Shown: piece by piece, positions 9,607 to 17,268 of the stretch
Layout: every line of letters starts with the position of its first letter
Numbering within the stretch: the stretch's first letter is position 1
Assembly: GCF_000826645.1 (NCBI RefSeq)
Contig: NZ_JXJP01000001.1
Location: 434,001-498,000, forward strand
DNA from: Psychroserpens mesophilus
Lineage (GTDB): Bacteria > Bacteroidota > Bacteroidia > Flavobacteriales > Flavobacteriaceae
DNA: 64,000 nt
Direction of reading: 5' to 3'
Translations under genes and position numbers: made by a program
The notes under the pieces: generated by a model
What the model was told of the DNA's origin: nothing
What the model saw: only the letters and a program-made list of their open reading frames with translations
The model's database searches: none

Positions 9607-9613
9607 CTCCTTT
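9607..9613 (-). promoter_or_regulatory. Strong Shine-Dalgarno site of rpoD
   Basis: On the minus strand AAAGGAG lies 8 bases before the rpoD ATG. Most genes of this window have no recognisable Shine-Dalgarno sequence, so this one stands out and decides the start. Confidence 0.7.
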
Positions 9614-9690
9614 AAATTTGGGTAAATGTATTGTACTATATAGTTATACGTAGTAAGTACAAAAAATGTTACAAGAAAATTAAAATTAAT

Positions 9691-10065
9691 TTAAATTTTG
9701 ATTAAGCTTTTATTGTTCATATTAATATCATCGAGCATTTCGTTGGTAAATTTATAATGACCTTTTGTGGTGATTAATTTGAAATGATGTGATTTTAATG
9801 CTGTTAAAGTGTTTAGAAATAACCATTTAGATTTTAATAATTTAGGTTTTTCACTTTTAAGACTGATATCGAAATAATGCTTTCTTCCATTTTTCATCGC
9901 TACGATGTCGGGCGTAATACTTATATCACTTCCCTTTTTTGTAAATGATTTTGGTGTTTCGTAACCTTCAGTGTCAGCTTTAATGTCTTCGAAACCATGC
10001 TGTTCCAAATAATCTACTGAGTTTTCTAAAATGTCTTTGTATTTTTCTTTGTCTTCGTGTATCAT
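9691..10065 (-). CDS. Conserved hypothetical protein, possible nuclease-like fold
   Basis: Soluble protein of 124 residues without signal peptide or membrane segment. It begins with a charged helix (about residues 4-24), followed by a compact alternating segment. The stretch ITPDIVAMKNGRKHYFDISL followed by KSEK has the look of a PD...(D/E)-x-K restriction-endonuclease-like core, but the spacing of the last motif is not canonical. I do not recognise a named family. It lies on the same strand as rpoD, about 90 bases upstream of its start, and downstream of the GT2 gene with a gap of 102 bases. It could be the leading gene of an rpoD transcript or independent. Confidence 0.6.
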   Translation of the reverse strand: MIHEDKEKYKDILENSVDYLEQHGFEDIKADTEGYETPKSFTKKGSDISITPDIVAMKNGRKHYFDISLKSEKPKLLKSKWLFLNTLTALKSHHFKLITTKGHYKFTNEMLDDINMNNKSLIKI

Positions 10066-10167
10066 AGCTAATAATATACGAAAAATAATGAGAAAAACAA
10101 ATTTTTAACCTGTTCAACCTTTGATGACTACAAAGATGAATTCATCGGAAGATTTAAATCAAATGAA

Positions 10168-11607
10168 TTAAGTTAATGCTTTTGGCGTCAAATCACGAGT
10201 AAGCCAACCTCTTTTTCCTGCTGTTGCAATGGCATAAGGTGTAATCCAAAACAATCCGAAGGTGTATAGGATACTATATGTATAAGCCCAAATTGACTCC
10301 GAAATTTTATAGTGATATGAATAAAACACTACTGAAAATGAGGATAGGATTAATATACTAGCTAAAGTAGATCCTAAAAACAATAACGGATGAGTGGCAA
10401 TAAATAATGCCATGACTATTAAAAATGGATAGCTCATTATCATCTCTAAAAACTGACTCATAAATAGCAATCGTATTCCAGATTTATCACCTTTTCTGAA
10501 ATTTTTAAAAATGTATTTTGTCATTTCAAGATTCTCTCTAACATTGCTTCTTCCCCATCTAATAAACATTTTATATAAACCAGTGTATTCTTCAGGGACA
10601 TTTGTATAAGCAACAGCATTTCTTTGAAATAATACATGTTTTCCTTGCTTTAAAATCATATTTGTCATCGCTCGATCTTCACCAATATCTGATGGTTTTC
10701 CCATAAAGGTTTGGTTAATCCATTCAGGTAAACAATTGTAAACAGCTGTTTTTCGGTATGCGGCTAATGCGCCAGGCGTACACAATACTGAATTCAAATT
10801 ACTTTCAGCAGACCGTACAAATTCAAAACTCAGCACAAAACTTACATCCAGCATTTTTGGAAAAATCTCTTTTTTATTATTTAAAACTCTAATGTTTCCT
10901 GCCACAGCACCACAATCTTCATTTTTCACAAAGGGGCTTACGAGATTTCTGAGTGTGTTTGAAGTTACAATTGAATCACTGTCAACAGTTACAAATATGT
11001 CTCCGGTACCTAAGTTGAACCCTCTGTAAAGCGCATGTCGTTTGCCTTGGTTTTCTGGTTGTTGAAGAATAACCAATCGGTCTCCAAGTTGCTCTTTTGC
11101 TTTTAGCATCCATTCCCATGTATCATCTTTGCTTCCATCATCTATAGCTAGTAATTCCAGTTTGTGTTTTGGGTAATCGCTGTCTACTAAACTCATTAAG
11201 GTATCCCAAACTTGTTTACCTTCATTATATGCTGGAACAATGATAGTACATGTAGGAAGTTCTTCGTTAGTCACTGAGGCTACAGGCTTATATTTGACAT
11301 ATTGATACAGCATAAATAAGAACAGTAATACTTTAAAAACTGTAATACACGTCGCTATGGTAATAAAGGACATTACCCAAACCGATTTTTGATTAGTATT
11401 AATGGTGTTCAAATCATTGTGAAAGACACTGAAAAAATAGATGCCAATACTAATCATTAGAAAGGTACTAGCTAAGACTAATATGTTTCTGCGATTTGAA
11501 GATTCCTGTAATCTACTGTTTAAGGTATTTATAAGGGATTTAAATTGTGTTTTATGTAATTCTAAATTTGAGTAAATTTTTTGTTGTAGCGTTTGTTTGT
11601 TGTCCAT
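10168..11607 (-). CDS. Family 2 glycosyltransferase, processive polysaccharide synthase-like (NodC/HAS type)
   Basis: Membrane glycosyltransferase of 479 residues, probably making a beta-linked polysaccharide and pushing it through the membrane. Two N-terminal helices (about 42-62 and 77-102) precede a GT2 domain with the expected motifs: IIVPAYNEG, the first Asp in AIDDGSKDDT, DSDS for UDP and metal binding, GEDRAMTN for the acceptor site, and MFIRWGRS, a variant of the processive QxxRW motif (the Gln is not conserved here). Several C-terminal helices follow. It stands alone, with no exporter gene next to it, which fits a synthase that carries its own channel. The product cannot be told from sequence. 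Length is typical of NodC/hyaluronan synthases. Confidence 0.85.
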   Translation of the reverse strand: MDNKQTLQQKIYSNLELHKTQFKSLINTLNSRLQESSNRRNILVLASTFLMISIGIYFFSVFHNDLNTINTNQKSVWVMSFITIATCITVFKVLLFLFMLYQYVKYKPVASVTNEELPTCTIIVPAYNEGKQVWDTLMSLVDSDYPKHKLELLAIDDGSKDDTWEWMLKAKEQLGDRLVILQQPENQGKRHALYRGFNLGTGDIFVTVDSDSIVTSNTLRNLVSPFVKNEDCGAVAGNIRVLNNKKEIFPKMLDVSFVLSFEFVRSAESNLNSVLCTPGALAAYRKTAVYNCLPEWINQTFMGKPSDIGEDRAMTNMILKQGKHVLFQRNAVAYTNVPEEYTGLYKMFIRWGRSNVRENLEMTKYIFKNFRKGDKSGIRLLFMSQFLEMIMSYPFLIVMALFIATHPLLFLGSTLASILILSSFSVVFYSYHYKISESIWAYTYSILYTFGLFWITPYAIATAGKRGWLTRDLTPKALT

Positions 11608-11740
11608 CTTATATATTAGCTATTATAGAATTGTTAATACTTGAAGTACGTTAGTAATTTAGCTTTGGACTTTTTTTAATATTTATTTAAGATTTTCAGT
11701 TAGATTTTTCTTATTGTAAAGTAATTTTTCTAGCTACGTG

Positions 11741-12979
11741 TTAAAATTTATATTCAATTCCAGAACTAATTGAAATTAAATAAGGGTTATAGTCTGCGGA
11801 AGCAGTGTATGGTGAAAGCTGATATTTCAAAACAGGCTCTATATTTAAATAAAAATTGTTGTAGATCTTAGTGTTAAAATTTACACCTAAATTAAAAGAC
11901 ATAGTCGAAGAATTAAACTCATCCTTATTCTTTGAGTGTATAAGGTTATTGTTTTCATTTAATGATTTTTGATGAGCATCAGTAATTAAAAAGTAACTAA
12001 AGCCGCCGATTACAGAAGTTTGAATTTTCTTTTTTGACAAAGTGTAGTTGAATTCTAATGGAATTTCAATATAACTCACTTCTTGTGTTATTGAAACCTT
12101 ATCAACTTCATAAGTGTGTTGTAAATCTAATTTAGATACTCCAAACCTCAGACTTCCTTTTTCTGAAATATGGTATTTTAAAAGAACACCATAATTTACA
12201 CTAATATTATCCTTAAAAGTCTCATTAAAACCGTTGTAAGAGATTAATGATATGTTAGGATAAATACTCCATTTGTTCGTTGTTTGAGAATTTGAAACCG
12301 AATCTTTTTCAGTTTCATGTTTATTTTCCGCTTTTTGTATAGCTTCTTCAGCTGACTCATTTGTTTTTGATAATTCGGATGTTTTATTGGAAGTGACCTG
12401 AGAATCTACTTCAACTATATTAAGTTTAGAATAAGATTGCGACAAGTTCTTAATAGATGTATTTATGTGATTTACTGAGTTAATAGTTTTAGAAGAAGAA
12501 TTGTTTCCCTGTTTGCTATTTTGATATGTAGATGCTGATTTTTCCTCTTTTCTTAATGAATAAGAATAACTCTTAATGTTTTTTTTCTGGCGCTTTTCTG
12601 AGGCATATATTGTATTTTGTTGTGTAATGTCATCATTACTGTATTGATTTTTTTTATCTGTTTTTAGTGTTACAGTAATTGGTGTTTCAGTTATTGATGT
12701 TCCAGTTACAGGTGATTCTGTTATTGGTGTTTTTTGATGTTCTTCTTTAATTATGTAATTTGATTTAATTTGAGTAGGTGAGTTATTACGGTTTAGAATC
12801 AAAATGACTAGAATTGCACCAATGCTGGCATATCTCAGCCAAATAGGAATTATATATCTATGTTTTTTTTCTTTCTTTAGTTCTTCTTCAATGTTTTTCC
12901 AAACAAGGTCATCGGGAGATTCATTTAAGTTCGTTAAATGTTCCTCAAAGGCTCTGCCAATATCTTTTTTAATTTCCAT
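11741..12979 (-). CDS. Putative anti-sigma protein fused to a C-terminal beta-barrel domain
   Basis: Protein of 412 residues whose start overlaps the ECF sigma gene by 11 bases, so the two are translationally coupled. Residues 1-45 are a charged cytoplasmic-like helical region typical of anti-sigma factors. One membrane helix follows (about 46-61), then a long disordered linker rich in Ser, Thr, Asn and Lys (about 62-230) with ITETPIT-like repeats. The C-terminal part from NKWSIYPNISLISYN to the end (YKF) reads as the alternating strands of an outer-membrane barrel of the PorT-like family. An anti-sigma factor joined to a barrel occurs in Bacteroidota next to ECF sigma genes. Inference: it senses envelope state and holds the sigma factor. 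Confidence 0.75.
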   Translation of the reverse strand: MEIKKDIGRAFEEHLTNLNESPDDLVWKNIEEELKKEKKHRYIIPIWLRYASIGAILVILILNRNNSPTQIKSNYIIKEEHQKTPITESPVTGTSITETPITVTLKTDKKNQYSNDDITQQNTIYASEKRQKKNIKSYSYSLRKEEKSASTYQNSKQGNNSSSKTINSVNHINTSIKNLSQSYSKLNIVEVDSQVTSNKTSELSKTNESAEEAIQKAENKHETEKDSVSNSQTTNKWSIYPNISLISYNGFNETFKDNISVNYGVLLKYHISEKGSLRFGVSKLDLQHTYEVDKVSITQEVSYIEIPLEFNYTLSKKKIQTSVIGGFSYFLITDAHQKSLNENNNLIHSKNKDEFNSSTMSFNLGVNFNTKIYNNFYLNIEPVLKYQLSPYTASADYNPYLISISSGIEYKF

Positions 12980-13529
12980 TACTAGTTTTTATTTTATTGT
13001 TTGGAGAAGCTTCAAGTGTTCTAATTTTATCTTTCAGAATTAGTTTAGCTCTATGCAAATTTGATTTTGAAGTGCCTTCTGATATTGAAAGCATTTTTGA
13101 GATTTCTTTATGCGAAAAATGATCTAACTCATAAAGGTTAAATACAAGTCTATATCTACTTGGTAGTTCCTGAATTAGAATTAATATTTTGTCAAGAGGT
13201 ATTTCAAATTCTCGAATAGATGTGTCGTTTTCTTGTAGGTTTTCTTCATTTACTATAACATTTATAAAGCTTTCACTTTTATATTTATCAATTGCTTTAT
13301 TAATTGTTATACGCTTCATCCAACCTTCAAAAGAGCCGATACCTTTGAATTTTTTCATACTCTTAAAAATTGTTATAAATGATTCTTGTAGTGTATCTTG
13401 TGCGTCTTCTTTGTTTTTCGAATATTTTAAGCATAATGAATAGAGTGAATTCTTATATAATTTATATAATTCACTTTGTGCATTTATATTGTTTTTCTTA
13501 CAGAGCTTTATTAATTCGTTTAGGTTCAA
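12969..13529 (-). CDS. ECF-type RNA polymerase sigma factor
   Basis: Sigma-70 family factor of 186 residues with only regions 2 and 4. Region 2 covers about residues 20-90: SLCLKYSKNKEDAQDTLQES is the DAxD-type core-binding helix, and FKGIGSFEGWMKRITINKA is region 2.4. Region 4 covers about 115-170: PSRYRLVFNLYELDHFSHKE and the helix-turn-helix ISKMLSISEGTSKSNLHRAK. A family of promoters controlled by it cannot be recognised here. Its stop overlaps the start of the anti-sigma/barrel gene, the standard order for an ECF regulatory pair. No clear housekeeping promoter is visible upstream, which would fit autoregulation. Confidence 0.93.
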   Translation of the reverse strand: MNLNELIKLCKKNNINAQSELYKLYKNSLYSLCLKYSKNKEDAQDTLQESFITIFKSMKKFKGIGSFEGWMKRITINKAIDKYKSESFINVIVNEENLQENDTSIREFEIPLDKILILIQELPSRYRLVFNLYELDHFSHKEISKMLSISEGTSKSNLHRAKLILKDKIRTLEASPNNKIKTSNGN

Positions 13530-13841
13530 ATGCTATAATTTACAAATGGTTTGTATTAAAAAAGTCTTGATTTCTTTAACATTATTTAGATTTTTCTTAG
13601 CCTGCATTGTTATAATTTGAAAATCTAGATCTTCTACAAAAAATCGGACTTACATATTTATCGTTGAATTCCAATAAATCAATCACAATATTCTTCTAAA
13701 ACTAAGTCAACACAAATTCTTGTTTGGTACGTGTATGATTAGTTAAGTTGACTAGACCTAAATTATTAAAAGAAAGTGAATTTAAATTACTTCACTGCAT
13801 TATTTGAATAGGCGAAAATTAACAATTCGTTACACACGTTT
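13530..13841. other. 312-base intergenic stretch with no gene seen
   Basis: AT-rich DNA between the start of the ECF sigma gene and the stop of a small lipoprotein gene, both on the minus strand. I see no tRNA, no convincing reading frame and no strong hairpin. It must hold the promoter of the sigma operon. Confidence 0.5.
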
Positions 13842-14276
13842 TTATATCTGTTCCAATTCTACGAAAAGTTCAGTAAACGCTTCAGAATTACCAGAACTTG
13901 CATGAACTTGAATAATTCCATTCCCCGAAAAATCGAAATTAAATTTAACTGTAACTATTGATTTCGCCATAAATCCATCATGTGAGTTTTCAATATTTAT
14001 AATTTCCATATTGCCAGATTCTATAGTCCAAAAAAATTCTGAATCAGCAGGACTGTCGTTTTTGGAATAGAAAGTTGAAGCAAAAGTTATAATCTCATTT
14101 CGCAAGGCAAAATCTGTTCCATTTGCGCATATCGACACCAAAGTGTCTGGTTCAATAGTTAATTCGCAATTAGTTACACTTTTCGGATTTACAGGAATTA
14201 CTTCTGTATTTTCATCGTTTGTACACGATACTAATAATAGTGACAAACAAATTAAAATTTTAAATGTTAATTTCAT
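13842..14276 (-). CDS. Small putative lipoprotein of unknown function
   Basis: Exported lipoprotein of about 144 residues. The signal peptide MKLTFKILICLSLLLVSC ends in a lipobox (LLVSC) followed by a short Asp/Asn/Glu-rich tether (TNDENTE), which in Bacteroidota often directs lipoproteins to the cell surface. The mature part contains phrases such as EFFWTIESGNMEI and VTVKFNFDFSGNGIIQVHAS, resembling an Ig/PKD-like beta sandwich, but I do not recognise the family. An alternative ATG at 14294 would add six residues before the signal peptide; the later start gives a more usual signal sequence. The pnp terminator lies upstream, so this gene should have its own promoter. Confidence 0.65.
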   Translation of the reverse strand: MKLTFKILICLSLLLVSCTNDENTEVIPVNPKSVTNCELTIEPDTLVSICANGTDFALRNEIITFASTFYSKNDSPADSEFFWTIESGNMEIINIENSHDGFMAKSIVTVKFNFDFSGNGIIQVHASSGNSEAFTELFVELEQI

Positions 14277-14363
14277 AAGATAAAGATTTTTCATTAACGA
14301 CGTTATTGTCGATCATTTAATTAGTAGTCTACGAAACAATAAAAAGGTTGCGTTTAAAAATAA

Positions 14364-14397
14364 AAAAAAGCCTCACATTATTATGTGAGGCTTTTTT
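14364..14397 (-). terminator. Terminator of pnp
   Basis: Perfect 15 bp inverted repeat (14364-14378 with 14383-14397) with a 4-base TATT loop. A-runs on one side and T-runs on the other make it symmetrical. It begins 15 bases past the pnp stop and ends pnp transcription before the small lipoprotein gene. Confidence 0.9.
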
Positions 14398-14412
14398 ATA
14401 TAGTTCGATTAA

Positions 14413-16668
14413 TTAATCGTCTTTCTTATCTTCTCTTGGTTTGCGATCATCACGTCTGTTATCACGTCCACGATTATCACGTCCTCTGTTGTTATCTCGT
14501 CCACCAGAACGTTTGTCATCTCTTGGTGGTCTTTCTTTAAAACCTTCAGGTTTTGGTAAAATTGCTTTACGAGATACTTTCTCTTTACGAGTTCTAGAAT
14601 CGATTCCAAAATACTTTACATCAAAAACATCGCCCATGTTTACAACATCAGAGACATTTTCGGTACGTTCCCAAGCCAATTCACTTACGTGTAATAAGAC
14701 TTCATTTCCTGGCGCTTCAGTATATTCTACAACTGCGCCAAAATCTAACATTTTAATGACTTTCACTTCGTAAATGCTTCCAACTTCAGGTTTGAATAAT
14801 AAAGAATCAATCTTCGCTTGTACAGCATCAATACCTTCATTTCCTACACCTAAAATTTCAACAATACCTTCTTCTGTAACAGGGTCTTCATTAATCACAA
14901 TAGTGGTATTGGTTTCTTTTTGTAATTCTTGAATGACTTTTCCTCCAGGACCAATTAAAGCACCAATAAATTCATTAGGAATTCGTCTAGTAACCATTTT
15001 AGGAGCATGACCTTTAACGTCTGCATTTGGAGCAGCAATAGTATCAGTCAATTTCTCTAAGATATGTAAACGTCCATCACGAGCTTGTTTTAAAGCATTT
15101 ACTAAAATCTCATAGCTTAAACCTTTTACTTTGATATCCATTTGGCAAGCCGTAATACCATCTGCAGTTCCAGTGACTTTAAAATCCATATCACCTAAAT
15201 GATCTTCATCACCTAAAATATCAGATAATACAGCATATTTGCCAGAATCTCCATCTGAAATTAATCCCATCGCAATACCAGAAACAGGTTTCTTTAGTTG
15301 AACACCAGCATCCATAAGTGCCATTGTACCAGAACAAACAGTTGCCATTGAAGACGAACCATTAGATTCTAAAACTTCAGAAACGACACGTACTGTATAA
15401 GGACAATCTTCAGGGACCATTCCTTTTAAAGCGCGTTGCGCTAAGTTTCCGTGACCAACTTCTCTACGAGATGTTCCACGAATAGGTCTTGCTTCACCAG
15501 TTGAAAAAGGAGGGAAGTTATAGTGTAAATAGAAACGCTCTTCACCTTCAAAAGATGGCATGTCTATTTGGTTTGCTTCTCTAGATGTACCTAATGTTAC
15601 TGTGGCTAAAGCTTGCGTTTCTCCACGCGTAAATATAGCAGAACCATGAGTTGACGGTAAGTAATCTACTTCACACCAAATTGGTCTTATGTCTGTTGTC
15701 TTACGTCCATCTAAACGTAAACCTTCATTTAGTGTTAAGTCTCTAATGGCATTCTTTTCAGCTTTGTAGTAATATTTAGAGATTAATTCACTTAAATCTT
15801 CTTGCTCTTCCTCAGAAAAAGATGCTAAAATTTCTTCTTTAATTTCAGAAAATGCAGCACTTCTTTCGTGTTTAGATGATCCAGCTTTTGCGACAGCGTA
15901 CACTTTATCATAAGCCATATCGTGAATTTTCTTTGCCAAATCTTCATCGGATCTTTCTGGTTCGTATTCACGAACTTCTTTTTTACCAAAAGCTTCAGCT
16001 AATTTAACCTGAGCAGCACATTGTACTTTTATGGCTTCGTGAGCAAATTTAATAGCTTCAGTCATTTCTTCTTCAGAAATTTCATCCATCTCACCTTCAA
16101 CCATCATTACAGAATCTGCTGAAGCACCAATCATCATATCGATGTCAGACTCTAATAGTTGTGAACGTGTTGGATTGATAACAAACTCGCCATTTACGCG
16201 ACCAACTCTAGCTTCAGAAATTGGACATTCAAATGGAAAATCAGATAATTGAATGGCAGCAGAAGCTGCTAATCCTGCCATGGCATCTGGCATAACATCA
16301 TCATCATGCGACATTAATTGGATCATCACCTGTGTTTCAGAATGATAATCTTTTGGGAATAACGGACGTAATACACGGTCTACCAGACGCATTGTTAATA
16401 CTTCGCCATCACTTGGTCTTGCTTCTCTTTTGAAAAAACCTCCAGGATAACGTCCTGCCGCAGCAAATTTTTCTCTGTAATCTACCGTTAATGGTAAAAA
16501 ATCTACTGGACTTTGTTTGTAATTGGAAACTACTGTACATAACAACATGCATTTTCCAGATTGCACAACAACACTACCATGAGCTTGTTTTGCTAATTTT
16601 CCGGTTTCGATAGAAATTTCTCTACCATCACCTAGGTCAATGACCTCTCTAAAAACTTTTGGAATCAT
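14413..16668 (-). CDS. pnp: Polyribonucleotide nucleotidyltransferase (PNPase)
   Basis: Phosphorolytic 3'-5' exoribonuclease of 751 residues that degrades mRNA. Two RNase PH domains (about 1-210 and 310-550) are joined by an alpha-helical domain. Motifs include [30 protein letters not shown], and the catalytic region [18 protein letters not shown] ([12 protein letters not shown]) and S1 ([20 protein letters not shown]) domains follow. The C-terminus is a low-complexity tail of about 40 residues built of GRDN/RGRDN units, longer than in E. coli PNPase. ATG 16668 (MIPKVFREV) is chosen because upstream residues in a longer frame to 16725 do not resemble the family. It follows rpsO, the classical order, but a terminator lies between the two. 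Confidence 0.96.
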   Translation of the reverse strand: MIPKVFREVIDLGDGREISIETGKLAKQAHGSVVVQSGKCMLLCTVVSNYKQSPVDFLPLTVDYREKFAAAGRYPGGFFKREARPSDGEVLTMRLVDRVLRPLFPKDYHSETQVMIQLMSHDDDVMPDAMAGLAASAAIQLSDFPFECPISEARVGRVNGEFVINPTRSQLLESDIDMMIGASADSVMMVEGEMDEISEEEMTEAIKFAHEAIKVQCAAQVKLAEAFGKKEVREYEPERSDEDLAKKIHDMAYDKVYAVAKAGSSKHERSAAFSEIKEEILASFSEEEQEDLSELISKYYYKAEKNAIRDLTLNEGLRLDGRKTTDIRPIWCEVDYLPSTHGSAIFTRGETQALATVTLGTSREANQIDMPSFEGEERFYLHYNFPPFSTGEARPIRGTSRREVGHGNLAQRALKGMVPEDCPYTVRVVSEVLESNGSSSMATVCSGTMALMDAGVQLKKPVSGIAMGLISDGDSGKYAVLSDILGDEDHLGDMDFKVTGTADGITACQMDIKVKGLSYEILVNALKQARDGRLHILEKLTDTIAAPNADVKGHAPKMVTRRIPNEFIGALIGPGGKVIQELQKETNTTIVINEDPVTEEGIVEILGVGNEGIDAVQAKIDSLLFKPEVGSIYEVKVIKMLDFGAVVEYTEAPGNEVLLHVSELAWERTENVSDVVNMGDVFDVKYFGIDSRTRKEKVSRKAILPKPEGFKERPPRDDKRSGGRDNNRGRDNRGRDNRRDDRKPREDKKDD

Positions 16669-16856
16669 AAATTTTTTAATTCTAATTCTAGCACTATTAG
16701 TTTGTGCCAGAACAATGTTAAACAATGGTCGTTGTGTTGTTGTAGTTGTTGTTTGGCTTGATAGCCTTGACCAATGAAAAACTTTTTGTCCTAAACTTTC
16801 TTTAGGATCTAGCTTCTTATTTACGATTGTTAGACTCTATCGTATGAGTTGTTGTA

Positions 16857-16883
16857 TAAAAAAAAGAGGCACGAAGCCTCTTT
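16857..16883 (-). terminator. Terminator of rpsO
   Basis: An 8 bp stem (16863-16870 with 16876-16883), 5-base loop, and a T-run on the minus strand. It starts about 5 bases past the rpsO stop. It separates rpsO from pnp, though partial readthrough is common at this junction in other bacteria. Confidence 0.85.
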
Positions 16884-16887
16884 AATA

Positions 16888-17157
16888 TTATTTTCTTAAT
16901 CCTAATTCTTTAACTATGGCACGATATCTTAGGACATCTTTCTTAGTTAAATAATCAAGTAATGCACGACGCTTACCTACTAACTTTACTAATGAACGCT
17001 CAGTATTATAATCTTTACGATTGTTTTTTAAGTGCTCAGTTAAGTGGTTAATTCTGTGAGTAAATAATGCAATTTGACCTTCTGCAGTTCCAGTGTCTTT
17101 GGCATTTTTGCCATGTTTTTTAAAGATGGCTTCTTTTTCTTTTTGACTTAAATACAT
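16888..17157 (-). CDS. rpsO: 30S ribosomal protein S15
   Basis: Protein of 89 residues that binds the central domain of 16S rRNA early in small-subunit assembly. Landmarks: MYLSQKEKEAIFKKHGKNAKDTGTAEGQIA, with the RNA-contacting TGTAEGQIALFTHRI segment, and LVGKRRALLDYL near the end. The length equals the family's usual 88-89. ATG 17157 is the correct start: a longer frame to 17241 would begin upstream of the promoter described below. It precedes pnp, as in many bacteria. Confidence 0.97.
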   Translation of the reverse strand: MYLSQKEKEAIFKKHGKNAKDTGTAEGQIALFTHRINHLTEHLKNNRKDYNTERSLVKLVGKRRALLDYLTKKDVLRYRAIVKELGLRK

Positions 17158-17189
17158 GCTAATATTGTTGTAAATGATTTTTATGTACG

Positions 17190-17220
17190 TTGAAAGTTTC
17201 TCTTTCAAGCGGCAAATATA
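17190..17220 (-). promoter_or_regulatory. rpsO promoter -7 box and 5' leader hairpin
   Basis: On the minus strand TATATTTG (17220-17213) matches the -7 consensus perfectly. Just after it, at the expected 5' end of the mRNA, lies a 7 bp stem (17208-17202 with 17196-17190) with a 5-base AGAAA loop. The remaining leader to the ATG is about 32 bases. The hairpin could stabilise the 5' end or be a site for S15 autocontrol. Confidence 0.6.
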
Positions 17221-17268
17221 GTAATTTTTAATGATTAACAAATATTAGCGTCTTAATAGTTTTCTATT

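Noticed and set aside
13530-13841. Possible tRNA or small RNA in the largest gap
   Set aside because: No cloverleaf, TTCGA arm or stable hairpin seen.
14409-14773. Arg- and Ser-rich frames overlapping the 3' end of pnp
   Set aside because: They arise from the GRDN-repeat tail of PNPase read in other frames.
16669-16725. N-terminal extension of pnp
   Set aside because: Homologues start at MIPKVFREV; upstream residues are not family-like.
17158-17241. N-terminal extension of rpsO
   Set aside because: It includes the promoter and leader hairpin; S15 has 89 residues.
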